Origin: Streptomyces sp. DH5
GTDB lineage: Bacteria > Actinomycetota > Actinomycetes > Streptomycetales > Streptomycetaceae
NCBI RefSeq assembly: GCF_020873915.1
Contig: NZ_JAHWGP010000033.1
Location: 1 to 64,000 of the forward strand
DNA length: 64,000 nt
Direction: 5' to 3'
The translations under genes and the position numbers were made by a program. Below are positions 33,881 to 42,798 of this stretch, piece after piece (within the stretch, counting starts at the first letter, position 1; every line of letters starts with the position of its first letter). Under the pieces are notes generated by a model. The model was not told the DNA's origin. It worked only from the letters and a program-made list of their open reading frames with translations, and searched no databases.

Positions 33881-34690
33881 TCAGCCCTCCGCCGGGCCGG
33901 GTGCCGGCCGGTCCGCCGCTTCCGCCGCTTCCGCCGACCGCCGGGCGACGAACTCCTCCAGGCCGTCCAGGATGCGCTGCAGCCCGAACTCGAAGTGGTC
34001 GAAGTCGGGGCCGAAGGTGTCCTCGGAGAGACCGGCCAGGACGGGGTAGCGCCCGCTGGCCATGGCCTGCTCCAGGGCCGGCCGCTGCGCCTCCCAGAAC
34101 TGCGCGTCCGTCAGCCCCGAACTGCGCTCCGCCTCCTCCTGGTACAGCTGCGTACGGGCGGCCCCGACGACGTACCCGTCGATCATGATGATCGCCGACA
34201 CCAGCTCCGGGTCGGACAGGCCCATCGGCTTGATCCGGGAGAGCACCCGCTCCATGCCGTCCAGCGCGCTCGGGCCGAGGATCGGGCGGGACTGGTTGAC
34301 CTCCAGCAGCCAGGGGTGCCGGCGGTACAGGGCGAGGGCGGCCCGGCCCAGGGACTCCAGCGCGGCGCGCCAGCCGTCGCCGGGGGCCGCGGGGTTCTCC
34401 GAGGGCCGCTGCACCCGGTCCAGCATCAGGTCGAGCAGTTCGGCCTTGCCGGGGACGTAGCGGTACAGGGACATCGTGCCGGTGCCGAGCTCCGTGGCGA
34501 TGCGGCGCATCGACAGCGCGCCGAGTCCGTCGCGGTCGGCGACCTCGACGGCGGTCTCCACGATCCGTTCCAGGGTCAGGCCCGGTTTCGGCCCCCGGCT
34601 GGGCCGCGGCCCGGTGTCCCACAGCAGGTCGAGGGTGCGCGCGATGTCGCCGCTGCCACTGGTCCGCGTACCGCTCCCGCCGCTGCTCAT
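33881..34690 (-). CDS. TetR/AcrR-family regulator
   Basis: 269 residues. The N-terminal HTH lies at about residues 38-85 (LTLERIVETAVEVADRDGLGALSMRRIATELGTGTMSLYRYVPGKAELLDLMLD), followed by a TetR_C-type ligand domain. Its leader faces the ABC exporter genes, with a perfect inverted repeat between. This arrangement is typical of repressors controlling a divergently transcribed Drr-type efflux system. The ligand is unknown. Confidence 0.9.
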   Translation of the reverse strand: MSSGGSGTRTSGSGDIARTLDLLWDTGPRPSRGPKPGLTLERIVETAVEVADRDGLGALSMRRIATELGTGTMSLYRYVPGKAELLDLMLDRVQRPSENPAAPGDGWRAALESLGRAALALYRRHPWLLEVNQSRPILGPSALDGMERVLSRIKPMGLSDPELVSAIIMIDGYVVGAARTQLYQEEAERSSGLTDAQFWEAQRPALEQAMASGRYPVLAGLSEDTFGPDFDHFEFGLQRILDGLEEFVARRSAEAAEAADRPAPGPAEG

Positions 34691-34741
34691 GGGCGCAGTC
34701 TAGATCCGTGCCGAAAAACCGGGTACGCCGTACGCGCAATC

Positions 34742-34756
34742 GGGTACGGTGTACCC
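34742..34756. promoter_or_regulatory. Candidate TetR operator GGGTAC-N3-GTACCC
   Basis: GGGTACGGTGTACCC lies 23 bases before the ABC gene start and 52 bases from the TetR start. A related sequence GGGTACGCCGTAC lies at about 34720. Likely binding site of the divergent TetR protein, covering both promoters. Confidence 0.7.
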
Positions 34757-34779
34757 AGTTAAGGAGAGGGGGGGGACCC

Positions 34780-35745
34780 ATGAACGACGACGGTTACGCG
34801 GTCCGGGCCGAGGGACTGGAGAAGCGCTACGGCGAGAAGCGCGCTCTCGACGGCTTCGACCTCGCCGTCCGCGAGGGCACGGTGCACGGACTGCTCGGAC
34901 CGAACGGCGCGGGCAAGACCACCGCCGTACGCATCCTGTCGACGCTGATCCGGGTCGACGGCGGCCGGGCGACCGTGGCCGGGCTCGACGTGGCCCGCAG
35001 CCCGCGCGAGGTGCGGGCGCGCATCGGGCTCACCGGTCAGTACGCGGCGGTGGACGAGGTGCTCACCGGACGGCAGAACCTGGAGATGTTCGGCAGGCTG
35101 TTCCACCTGGGGGGCAGGCGGGCCAGGGCGCGGGCGGCCGAGCTGCTGGAGCAGTTCGACCTGGCCGGCGCCGCGGACAAGGGCGTCGGCGACTACAGCG
35201 GCGGCATGCGGCGCCGGCTGGACCTGGCGGCCTCGATGATCCTCACGCCGGCCGTGCTGTTCCTGGACGAGCCGACGACCGGCCTCGACCCGCGCAGCCG
35301 GGGAGAGGTCTGGGACTCCGTGCGGGCGTTGGTGGCCGGCGGGACGACCGTGCTGCTGACCACGCAGTACCTGGAGGAGGCCGACCGGCTGGCCTCCCGG
35401 ATCACCGTCATCGACCAGGGCCGGGCCATCGCCGACGACACCCCGGACGGGCTGAAGAACCTGGTCGGCGGCGACCGGATCGAGGTCGTGGTCGGCGAAC
35501 GGTCGGACATCCCCCGCGTGGTGAAGGTGGTCGCCCGGGTCGCCGACGGCGAACCCGAGTCGGACGACACCGAGTTGCGGGTGCACGCCCCCGTGACCGA
35601 CCGGGTGGCCGCGCTGACCGACGTCGCCCGCACCCTGCAGGACGAGGGCGTACGGGTGGAGGACATCGGGTTGCGCAGACCCAGCCTCGACGACGTGTTC
35701 CTGCGCCTGACCGGACACCGCACGGAGAAGGAGGAGGCGGCATGA
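34780..35745 (+). CDS. ABC exporter ATP-binding subunit (DrrA-like)
   Basis: 321 residues with AAGGAGAGG before the ATG. Walker A is GPNGAGKTT, signature [11 protein letters not shown], Walker [15 protein letters not shown] and H-loop [13 protein letters not shown]. The C-terminal ~80 residues carry the daunorubicin-resistance type tail ([30 protein letters not shown]). It forms a two-subunit exporter with the next gene (ATGA-type overlap). The substrate is not known. Confidence 0.93.
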   Translation: MNDDGYAVRAEGLEKRYGEKRALDGFDLAVREGTVHGLLGPNGAGKTTAVRILSTLIRVDGGRATVAGLDVARSPREVRARIGLTGQYAAVDEVLTGRQNLEMFGRLFHLGGRRARARAAELLEQFDLAGAADKGVGDYSGGMRRRLDLAASMILTPAVLFLDEPTTGLDPRSRGEVWDSVRALVAGGTTVLLTTQYLEEADRLASRITVIDQGRAIADDTPDGLKNLVGGDRIEVVVGERSDIPRVVKVVARVADGEPESDDTELRVHAPVTDRVAALTDVARTLQDEGVRVEDIGLRRPSLDDVFLRLTGHRTEKEEAA

Positions 35746-36563
35746 GCGCGCTCGACCTGACCGGACCCGCCCCCCGCGGCCGCGTGTACTGGGCGCTGGC
35801 GGACTGCTGGAACCTCGTCCGCCGCAGCCTGACCCACTACCGGCGCCAGCCGGTCAACATCGCCTGGCAGCTCGGCTTCCCGATCCTGTCGGTGCTGCTG
35901 TACGGCTACGTCTTCGGCAGCGCGATGCAGGTGCCCGGCGGCGGTGACTACAAGGACTTCCTGATGCCCGGGATGTTCGTGATGACGATGGCGTTCGGTT
36001 TCATCAACACCGCGACCGTCGTGGTCTACGACTCCACCAAGGGCGTCATCGACCGCTTCCGCTCGATGCCGATGGCGTCCTCGGCGGTGGTGGCCGGGCG
36101 CGGGGTGACCGATCTGATCGTCGCCTGCGCCGAGTTGGCCATCCTGATGCTGACCGCGCTGGTCATGGGCTGGCGCCCGGACGGCGGCTGGGGCTTCCTG
36201 GCGGCGTTCGGACTGCTGCTGTGGCTGCGGTTCGCGCTGATCTGGCTCGGCGTCTGGCTGGGCCTGCTGGTGCCCAACCCGGAGGCCGCGGGCGGCCTGT
36301 TCGCGGTCGCCTTCCCGCTGACGATGATCTCCAGCATCTTCGTCGCCCCGCAGCTCATGCCCGACTGGCTGGGCTGGGTGGCCGCCTGGAACCCGATCTC
36401 CTCCACGGCGGCGGCGGCCCGCGACCTGTTCGGCACCCCGGTCGGCGGCGGCGACTCCTGGGTCGAACAGCACGCGCTGCTGATGGCGGGGGTGTGGCCC
36501 CTCGTGCTGACGGCGGTCTTCCTGCCGCTCGCGGTGCGCAGGTTCCAGCGGCTCAGCAGGTGA
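35742..36563 (+). CDS. ABC exporter membrane subunit (DrrB-like)
   Basis: 273 residues, overlapping the ATP-binding gene by four bases. Six membrane segments of ABC-2 type are seen ([60 protein letters not shown]). The ABC-2 signature segment [18 protein letters not shown] is present, as in DrrB/NodJ proteins. Works with the upstream ATPase in export, probably of a hydrophobic compound. Confidence 0.92.
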   Translation: MSALDLTGPAPRGRVYWALADCWNLVRRSLTHYRRQPVNIAWQLGFPILSVLLYGYVFGSAMQVPGGGDYKDFLMPGMFVMTMAFGFINTATVVVYDSTKGVIDRFRSMPMASSAVVAGRGVTDLIVACAELAILMLTALVMGWRPDGGWGFLAAFGLLLWLRFALIWLGVWLGLLVPNPEAAGGLFAVAFPLTMISSIFVAPQLMPDWLGWVAAWNPISSTAAAARDLFGTPVGGGDSWVEQHALLMAGVWPLVLTAVFLPLAVRRFQRLSR

Positions 36564-36591
36564 GGGGAGGCCGCGGCTAGCATGCGGTCGC

Positions 36592-37290
36592 ATGGAAACG
36601 TACGGACGCCCGATCGAGGAACTCCCGGGTGACCCGCGGCGGTTGTCGCTGGAGTACCACCAGCGGCAGCCGCTGAGCGGCATCGAGGACCAGGACGGTC
36701 TCGACGAGTGGACCGTGTCCGTGCGGGAGGAGCGGTTCCGGAACCGCACCGTCGGCGGTGTCGTCGGCTCCCTGTCCCTCTTCCGGCTGCGGCAGGACGA
36801 GCGGTTCAGCCCGTCCCCCTGGGGGGACGCGGAGGGGTACGACCGCGGTCTCTTCCATGTGGTCATGGGCTGCTACGACCTCGGGCGGGGCGGCTACCGG
36901 CAGGAGTTCCGGGACAGCATGACGTCCGCCGACGGCGACCTGCTCGTCCTGTGGGACGTTCGGCTGGACCCGGAGTGGCGCGGGGTCGGCCTGGGCCCCG
37001 TGCTCGCCTCCCAGGCGCTGTGGACCCTGGGCGCCGGGTGCAGCGCGGTGGCCGCCGCGACGACGGTGCCCGTGGTCGGCGACGAGGGGCGCCGGCTGTC
37101 GGCGGAGGAGTGGGACCGGGCCAACGAGAAGATCACGGCCCTGTGCGGGTCCATCGGTTTCCGGCTCCGTCCCCGGCCGTTGGGGTACCTCCTCGACCCC
37201 GCCACCGAAGAGGCGCAGGACGCGCGTGAGGAGCAGCGACGGCGGTACGACGCGCTGGCGGACGCCTGGCGCGCGGCGCACCGCGGGTGA
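36592..37290 (+). CDS. GNAT-like acetyltransferase of unknown substrate
   Basis: 232 residues. A central segment LVLWDVRLDPEWRGVGLGPVLASQALWTLGAGCSAVAA resembles the GNAT acetyl-CoA-binding motif A (R-G-V-G-L-G), with flanking strands and helices. The N-terminal third is not standard for the family. It follows the ABC genes by 28 bases and may be co-transcribed. The call is by motif only; it may be a catalytically distinct relative. Confidence 0.6.
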   Translation: METYGRPIEELPGDPRRLSLEYHQRQPLSGIEDQDGLDEWTVSVREERFRNRTVGGVVGSLSLFRLRQDERFSPSPWGDAEGYDRGLFHVVMGCYDLGRGGYRQEFRDSMTSADGDLLVLWDVRLDPEWRGVGLGPVLASQALWTLGAGCSAVAAATTVPVVGDEGRRLSAEEWDRANEKITALCGSIGFRLRPRPLGYLLDPATEEAQDAREEQRRRYDALADAWRAAHRG

Positions 37291-37295
37291 GACGA

Positions 37296-37333
37296 CGGAG
37301 GAGGGCGCCCGGTTCACCGGGCGCCCTCCTCCG
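37296..37333. terminator. Bidirectional terminator hairpin before serC
   Basis: CGGAGGAGGGCGCCCGGT and ACCGGGCGCCCTCCTCCG form an 18-bp perfect stem with a tiny TC loop between the convergent GNAT-like and serC genes. Confidence 0.9.
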
Positions 37334-37350
37334 TGTCGTGCGAGGCGTGG

Positions 37351-38945
<1,595 letters not shown>

Positions 38946-40196
38946 TCAGCCGCCGAGCTTCACCGGGAGCTCGAACAGGTCGTTCTGGGTGACCACCGGC
39001 TTGTTGCGCAGTTCGCCCGCCGGGACCGCCAGGTCCAGGCCGGGGAAGCGGGCGTACAGGGCCGGCAGCGCCACGCCGGCCTCCAGGCGGGACAGGGCGG
39101 CACCGGGGCACACGTGCGGGCCGTGACCGAAGGAGATGTGCCGGTTGGCGCTCTCCCGGGTGATGTCGAAGTCGCCCGCCGTCGGCCCGTGCGCCTGCTC
39201 GTCCCGGCCGATCGCCGCGTACGACACGATCAGCGCCTCCCCGGCCGGCAGGACCTTGTCGCCCACCGGTACGTCCTCGGTCGCGAACCGGATCAGCACG
39301 TGCGACGTCGGCGTGGCGTACCGCAGGGTCTCCTCGACCACCGCCGACCAGTCGGCCTTGCCGGACAGCACGAGTTCCCGCTGCTCGGGGTGGAGGGACA
39401 GGTTGACCACCGCGTTGACGATGAGGGAGATCGTCGTCTCGTGACCGGCCGCCACCATGAGCTGGAGCGTGGCGACGATCTCCTCGTCGGTGAGGCTGTC
39501 GCCGTCCTCCGACGCCTGGATGAGCGCGGAGGTCAGGTCGTCGCCCGGGTTCTCGCGCTTGTGCGCCACCGTCTCGGCCATGATCCCGGCCAGCTCGGTC
39601 AGCGTCGCGATGACCTCCTCGGGCGGGGTCTGCGTGGAGAAGAACTTCTCGAAGAGCTCCTTCAGGCGCGGCAGCCGCTCCTCCGCCAGCCCCATCAGGT
39701 CGGCGATGACGTACATCGGCAGCGGGTAGGCGAACGTCGCCTTCAGGTCGACCGTGTCACCCGGCTGCGCGGCCACCTGGTCCAGCAGGCCCTCGGTCAG
39801 CTCCGTGATCCGCTCCCGCATCCGCTCCACCCGGCGCGGGGTGAGCGCCTGCGCGACCAGCGTGCGCAGCCGGCGGTGGTCGGCGCCGTCCACGGTGAGC
39901 ATGGAGCGGGGCGGGTTCGCCAGCCCGATCAGCGGCCAGTCGGGGGCTATCTCGCCGCGCTGCCAGGCGCCCCACACGTTGATGTCCTTCACCAGACGCG
40001 GGTCGGTGAGCAGCTTCTTCGCCTCGGCGTGGTGCGTGACCGCCCACACCGGTACGTCGCCCGGCAGCGTCACGGCGGCCAGCGGGCCCGCGGCCCGCAG
40101 CGCCGCGCTCTCGCCGTCCAGGTCGGAGACGAAGGGGTCCAGGGCGATACGGGTCTGTCCGGCGTCCGGCGTCGTGGTGTCCGTAGCAGCCGTCAT
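38946..40196 (-). CDS. CYP154-like cytochrome P450 of the conservon
   Basis: 416 residues with all P450 motifs: I-helix AAGHETT, K-helix ETLR, PERF-like region and heme loop FGHGPHVCPG (Cys is the axial ligand). It is preceded by a CYP157-like gene with ATGA overlap, the order seen in Streptomyces conservons. CYP154 enzymes oxidise steroid- or hydroxylate small-molecule substrates in vitro; native substrates are mostly unknown. No ferredoxin gene is adjacent. A cytosolic, ferredoxin-dependent enzyme is expected. Confidence 0.88.
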   Translation of the reverse strand: MTAATDTTTPDAGQTRIALDPFVSDLDGESAALRAAGPLAAVTLPGDVPVWAVTHHAEAKKLLTDPRLVKDINVWGAWQRGEIAPDWPLIGLANPPRSMLTVDGADHRRLRTLVAQALTPRRVERMRERITELTEGLLDQVAAQPGDTVDLKATFAYPLPMYVIADLMGLAEERLPRLKELFEKFFSTQTPPEEVIATLTELAGIMAETVAHKRENPGDDLTSALIQASEDGDSLTDEEIVATLQLMVAAGHETTISLIVNAVVNLSLHPEQRELVLSGKADWSAVVEETLRYATPTSHVLIRFATEDVPVGDKVLPAGEALIVSYAAIGRDEQAHGPTAGDFDITRESANRHISFGHGPHVCPGAALSRLEAGVALPALYARFPGLDLAVPAGELRNKPVVTQNDLFELPVKLGG

Positions 40197-41428
40197 GCGC
40201 GCGTGCCTCCAAGGGCGGGAGTGGGAGTGAACGTGACCGGGAGTTCGGACAGTCCGCGCAGCCACGGGGACGGGCGGCGGGTGAGCTTCGCGGCCGGCAC
40301 CGCGAGGTCGATGTCCGGCAGCCGGTCCAGTACGACCTCGATGCCGGTCCTGGCGATCACCTCGGCGATCTCCTGCGCCGGGAACGGGCAGCGGTGCTCC
40401 CCGTGACCGAACGAGAAGTGGGCGCCGTTCCCGCCGGTCAGCGCCGAGGCGTCGGTGCGCACCTGGGGGTCGGAGTTGGCGCCCTGCAGGCCGAGCAGGA
40501 CCATGTCACCGGCGCGGATCCGGCGTCCGCCGAGCTGGGTGTCGCGGGACGCCCAGCGGGCGGCGACGTTCTGCGTCGGCGTGTCCTCCCACAGCACCTC
40601 GTTCATCGCCTCGGCGACGCTGTTGCGGCCGCCGAACAGCGAGGCCGCGAAACGGCTGTCGGTGAGCATCAGGTGCAGCGAGTTGCCGATCCAGTCGGCG
40701 GTCGGCTGGTGCCCGGCCGCCATCATCACCATCAGGTCCTGGCAGACCTCCTCCTGGGTGAAGCCCGAGGTGTCGGCGAGCATCCGGGACGTGACGTCCT
40801 CGGCGGGCCGCTCGGCGCGGTCCGCCACCAGTTCCGTCATCGAGGTGAACAGGTGGACCTGGCCCGCCAGGGCCCGCTCCCGACCGTCGATCATGTCGTT
40901 CAGGGCGGTGACCAGGGCGGGGCCGGCCTCGTCGGGGAAGCCGTAGAGCCGGGCCAGTACCCGCACCGGCAGCAGCATCGCGAACTCGGCGATGATGTCG
41001 GCGCTGCCCCTGGGACAGATGCCGTCGATGAGTTCGTCGGCGAACCTCTCGGCGTAGCCGCGCAGTTCGAACGGGTCGACCGCCTCCAGCGCGGACACCA
41101 GCATCCCGGCCCGCTCGCGGTGCCGCTCGCCGACGGTGTAGAGGATCGACGGCTGCCTGCGGCCGATCATCGGCAGCAGCGGCCAGTCGTCGGGGATGTT
41201 CTCCCACTGGTTCCACAGTTCGGAGTCGCGGCTGAACAGCACCGGGTCGCCGGTGATCTGGTGCAGTTCGCGGTAGCCGAGGACCAGCCAGGCCGGTGCG
41301 TCGCCGTCGAGCACCACCGGGACGACGCTGCCGTGCTCGCGCCGCAGCTCCCGGTACACGCGGGCCGGGTCGTCCTGCAGCAGGGACCCCTGGAAACGGA
41401 CGGCGTTGGGGAGGGAGGCGGGGCTCAC
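40193..41428 (-). CDS. CYP157-like cytochrome P450 with degenerate motifs
   Basis: 411 residues from GTG overlapping the cvnD stop (GTGA). The expected P450 motifs are altered: I-helix AGHQPT instead of AGxE/DTT, K-helix EVLW where ExxR is expected, and heme loop FGHGEHRCPF where CxG usually follows the Cys. Known CYP157 proteins also lack ExxR. The axial Cys (RCPF) is present, so heme binding is possible. It may bind heme or a ligand as a regulator in the conservon rather than oxidise. The call rests on motifs and neighbours. Confidence 0.85.
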   Translation of the reverse strand: MSPASLPNAVRFQGSLLQDDPARVYRELRREHGSVVPVVLDGDAPAWLVLGYRELHQITGDPVLFSRDSELWNQWENIPDDWPLLPMIGRRQPSILYTVGERHRERAGMLVSALEAVDPFELRGYAERFADELIDGICPRGSADIIAEFAMLLPVRVLARLYGFPDEAGPALVTALNDMIDGRERALAGQVHLFTSMTELVADRAERPAEDVTSRMLADTSGFTQEEVCQDLMVMMAAGHQPTADWIGNSLHLMLTDSRFAASLFGGRNSVAEAMNEVLWEDTPTQNVAARWASRDTQLGGRRIRAGDMVLLGLQGANSDPQVRTDASALTGGNGAHFSFGHGEHRCPFPAQEIAEVIARTGIEVVLDRLPDIDLAVPAAKLTRRPSPWLRGLSELPVTFTPTPALGGTRA

Positions 41429-42066
41429 ACCAGCTCCTGACGGGGGGCTCGGGCCGGGTCGGCGTACAGGCTCTGGATGTGTTCCACCAGCGTGATCAGC
41501 ACGATCTTGCTGGACTCCCGGGACCGCGCGTCGCAGTTCACCAGCGGCACGTGCGGGTCGAGGTCGAGGGCCTCGCGGATCGCTTGCGGGGTGAAGGTGG
41601 CGCCGCCGAAGTCGTTGCAGGCCACGATGAACGGTGTGCCGTGCTTCTCCAGCCGGTCGATGGCGTACCAGGAGTCGTCGATGCGCCGGGTGTCGACCAG
41701 CACGACCGCGCCGAGCGTGCCGGAGAACAGCCGGTCCCACAGGAACCAGAAGCGTTCCTGGCCGGGCGCGCCGAACAGGTACAGCACGTTGTGCGCGTCG
41801 AGGGTGATGCGGCCGAAGTCGAAGGCGACGGTCGTCGAGGTCTTGGCGCTGACCCCGCTGGTGTCGTCGACGGCCTCACCGGCCTGCGTCATCGTCTCCT
41901 CGGTGTTGAGGGGACGGATCTCGCTGACCGAGCGGACCATGGTCGTCTTGCCGGCGCCGAAGCCGCCCACGACCACGATCTTCAGGCCGTTGTCGGCCGA
42001 CGCGCCCAGCGGGGCACGGCTCTCGGCGGCCGTGTCCGTGCGCGTGTCAGAGGTTGCGGAGTCCAA
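41425..42066 (-). CDS. cvnD: Conservon GTPase-like protein (CvnD)
   Basis: 213 residues from a TTG; overlaps cvnC by 20 bases. P-loop GGFGAGKTT (about residue 34), Walker B-like YLFGAPGQERF and the specificity loop VACNDFGG (NKxD-like) identify the conservon ATP/GTP-binding protein family. In S. coelicolor CvnD proteins interact with the membrane-sensor CvnA through CvnB/CvnC and act like small G proteins. Cytosolic or peripheral. Confidence 0.93.
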   Translation of the reverse strand: MDSATSDTRTDTAAESRAPLGASADNGLKIVVVGGFGAGKTTMVRSVSEIRPLNTEETMTQAGEAVDDTSGVSAKTSTTVAFDFGRITLDAHNVLYLFGAPGQERFWFLWDRLFSGTLGAVVLVDTRRIDDSWYAIDRLEKHGTPFIVACNDFGGATFTPQAIREALDLDPHVPLVNCDARSRESSKIVLITLVEHIQSLYADPARAPRQELV

Positions 42067-42394
42067 CGAGCACCTGCTCCAGGATGTCGGGGTCGGGTAC
42101 GGCGGCCTTGCGGGGGTGGCGGGCGCTGACCCGGCCCGCCGCGAGGAGGTCGGAGAGCAGGATCCGGGTGATGCTGACGGGCAGCTTCATCTCGGCCGCG
42201 ATCTCCACGACCGCCGTGGGGCGTTCGGTCAGCCGCAGGATCGCCGTGTGCTCGGACTGCATGCCGGGCACCGGATCGCATTCGGCGACGACCAGGGTCA
42301 CCAGGTCGAAGGGGTTGTCGGGACCGGACCGGCTGCGGCCCCCGGTGAGGGTGTACAGCCGGTCGGGGGCGTCGTCCCTGCCGGGCCGGCTCAT
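42047..42394 (-). CDS. cvnC: Conservon DUF742 protein (CvnC)
   Basis: 115 residues with RLYTLTGGRSRSG, LVTLVVAECD, HTAILRLTERPTAVVEIAAEMKLPVSITRILLSDLLAAGRV and DPDILEQVLVGLRNL: the DUF742 signature with a winged-helix-like centre. It is thought to be a partner of CvnD. The stop overlaps cvnD and the start overlaps cvnB (ATGA). Confidence 0.93.
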   Translation of the reverse strand: MSRPGRDDAPDRLYTLTGGRSRSGPDNPFDLVTLVVAECDPVPGMQSEHTAILRLTERPTAVVEIAAEMKLPVSITRILLSDLLAAGRVSARHPRKAAVPDPDILEQVLVGLRNL

Positions 42395-42798
42395 GCGGTG
42401 CGGGGCAGCGCGGTCAGGTGCTCACCGAGCTGTTCGACGAGTTCGCTCATGTTGTGCCCGATGAGCCCGGCGTCCGCGTCCTCGCTGGTGACGACGGCGA
42501 GGTGGGCGCCCTGGCCGGCCTCCACGATGAACAGCACGCCCCCGTAGAACTCGGTCATGGCCGAGCGCACCCCGCCGCTGCCGTCGCCGAACTCGATCGA
42601 GGCGCCGTGCGACAGCGACTGGATGCCGGCGGCTATCGCGGCGAGCTGGTCGGCCTGGTCGGCGGACAGCTCCGGGGTGCGGCACAGTTTCAGGCCGTCC
42701 CGGGACAGCACGAGCGCGTGCCGGGCACCCGGCGTGCGCTCCAGCAGTCCTTCCAGGAGCCAGGTGAGCTTCTCGTCGGCGGTCGTCGTGCCGGTCAT
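42391..42798 (-). CDS. cvnB: Conservon roadblock/LC7 protein (CvnB)
   Basis: 135 residues, a single roadblock/LC7 domain (LTWLLEGLLERTPGARHALVLSRDGLKLC, ADQADQLAAIAAGIQSLS, HLAVVTSEDADAGLIGHNMSELV). Roadblock proteins regulate the adjacent small GTPase (CvnD). Overlaps cvnA's stop and cvnC's start by four bases each. Confidence 0.94.
   Translation of the reverse strand: MTGTTTADEKLTWLLEGLLERTPGARHALVLSRDGLKLCRTPELSADQADQLAAIAAGIQSLSHGASIEFGDGSGGVRSAMTEFYGGVLFIVEAGQGAHLAVVTSEDADAGLIGHNMSELVEQLGEHLTALPRTA

Noticed and set aside
38946-41428. Secondary-metabolite cluster built around two P450s
   Set aside because: No synthase, precursor or tailoring genes; the P450s belong to a conservon operon.
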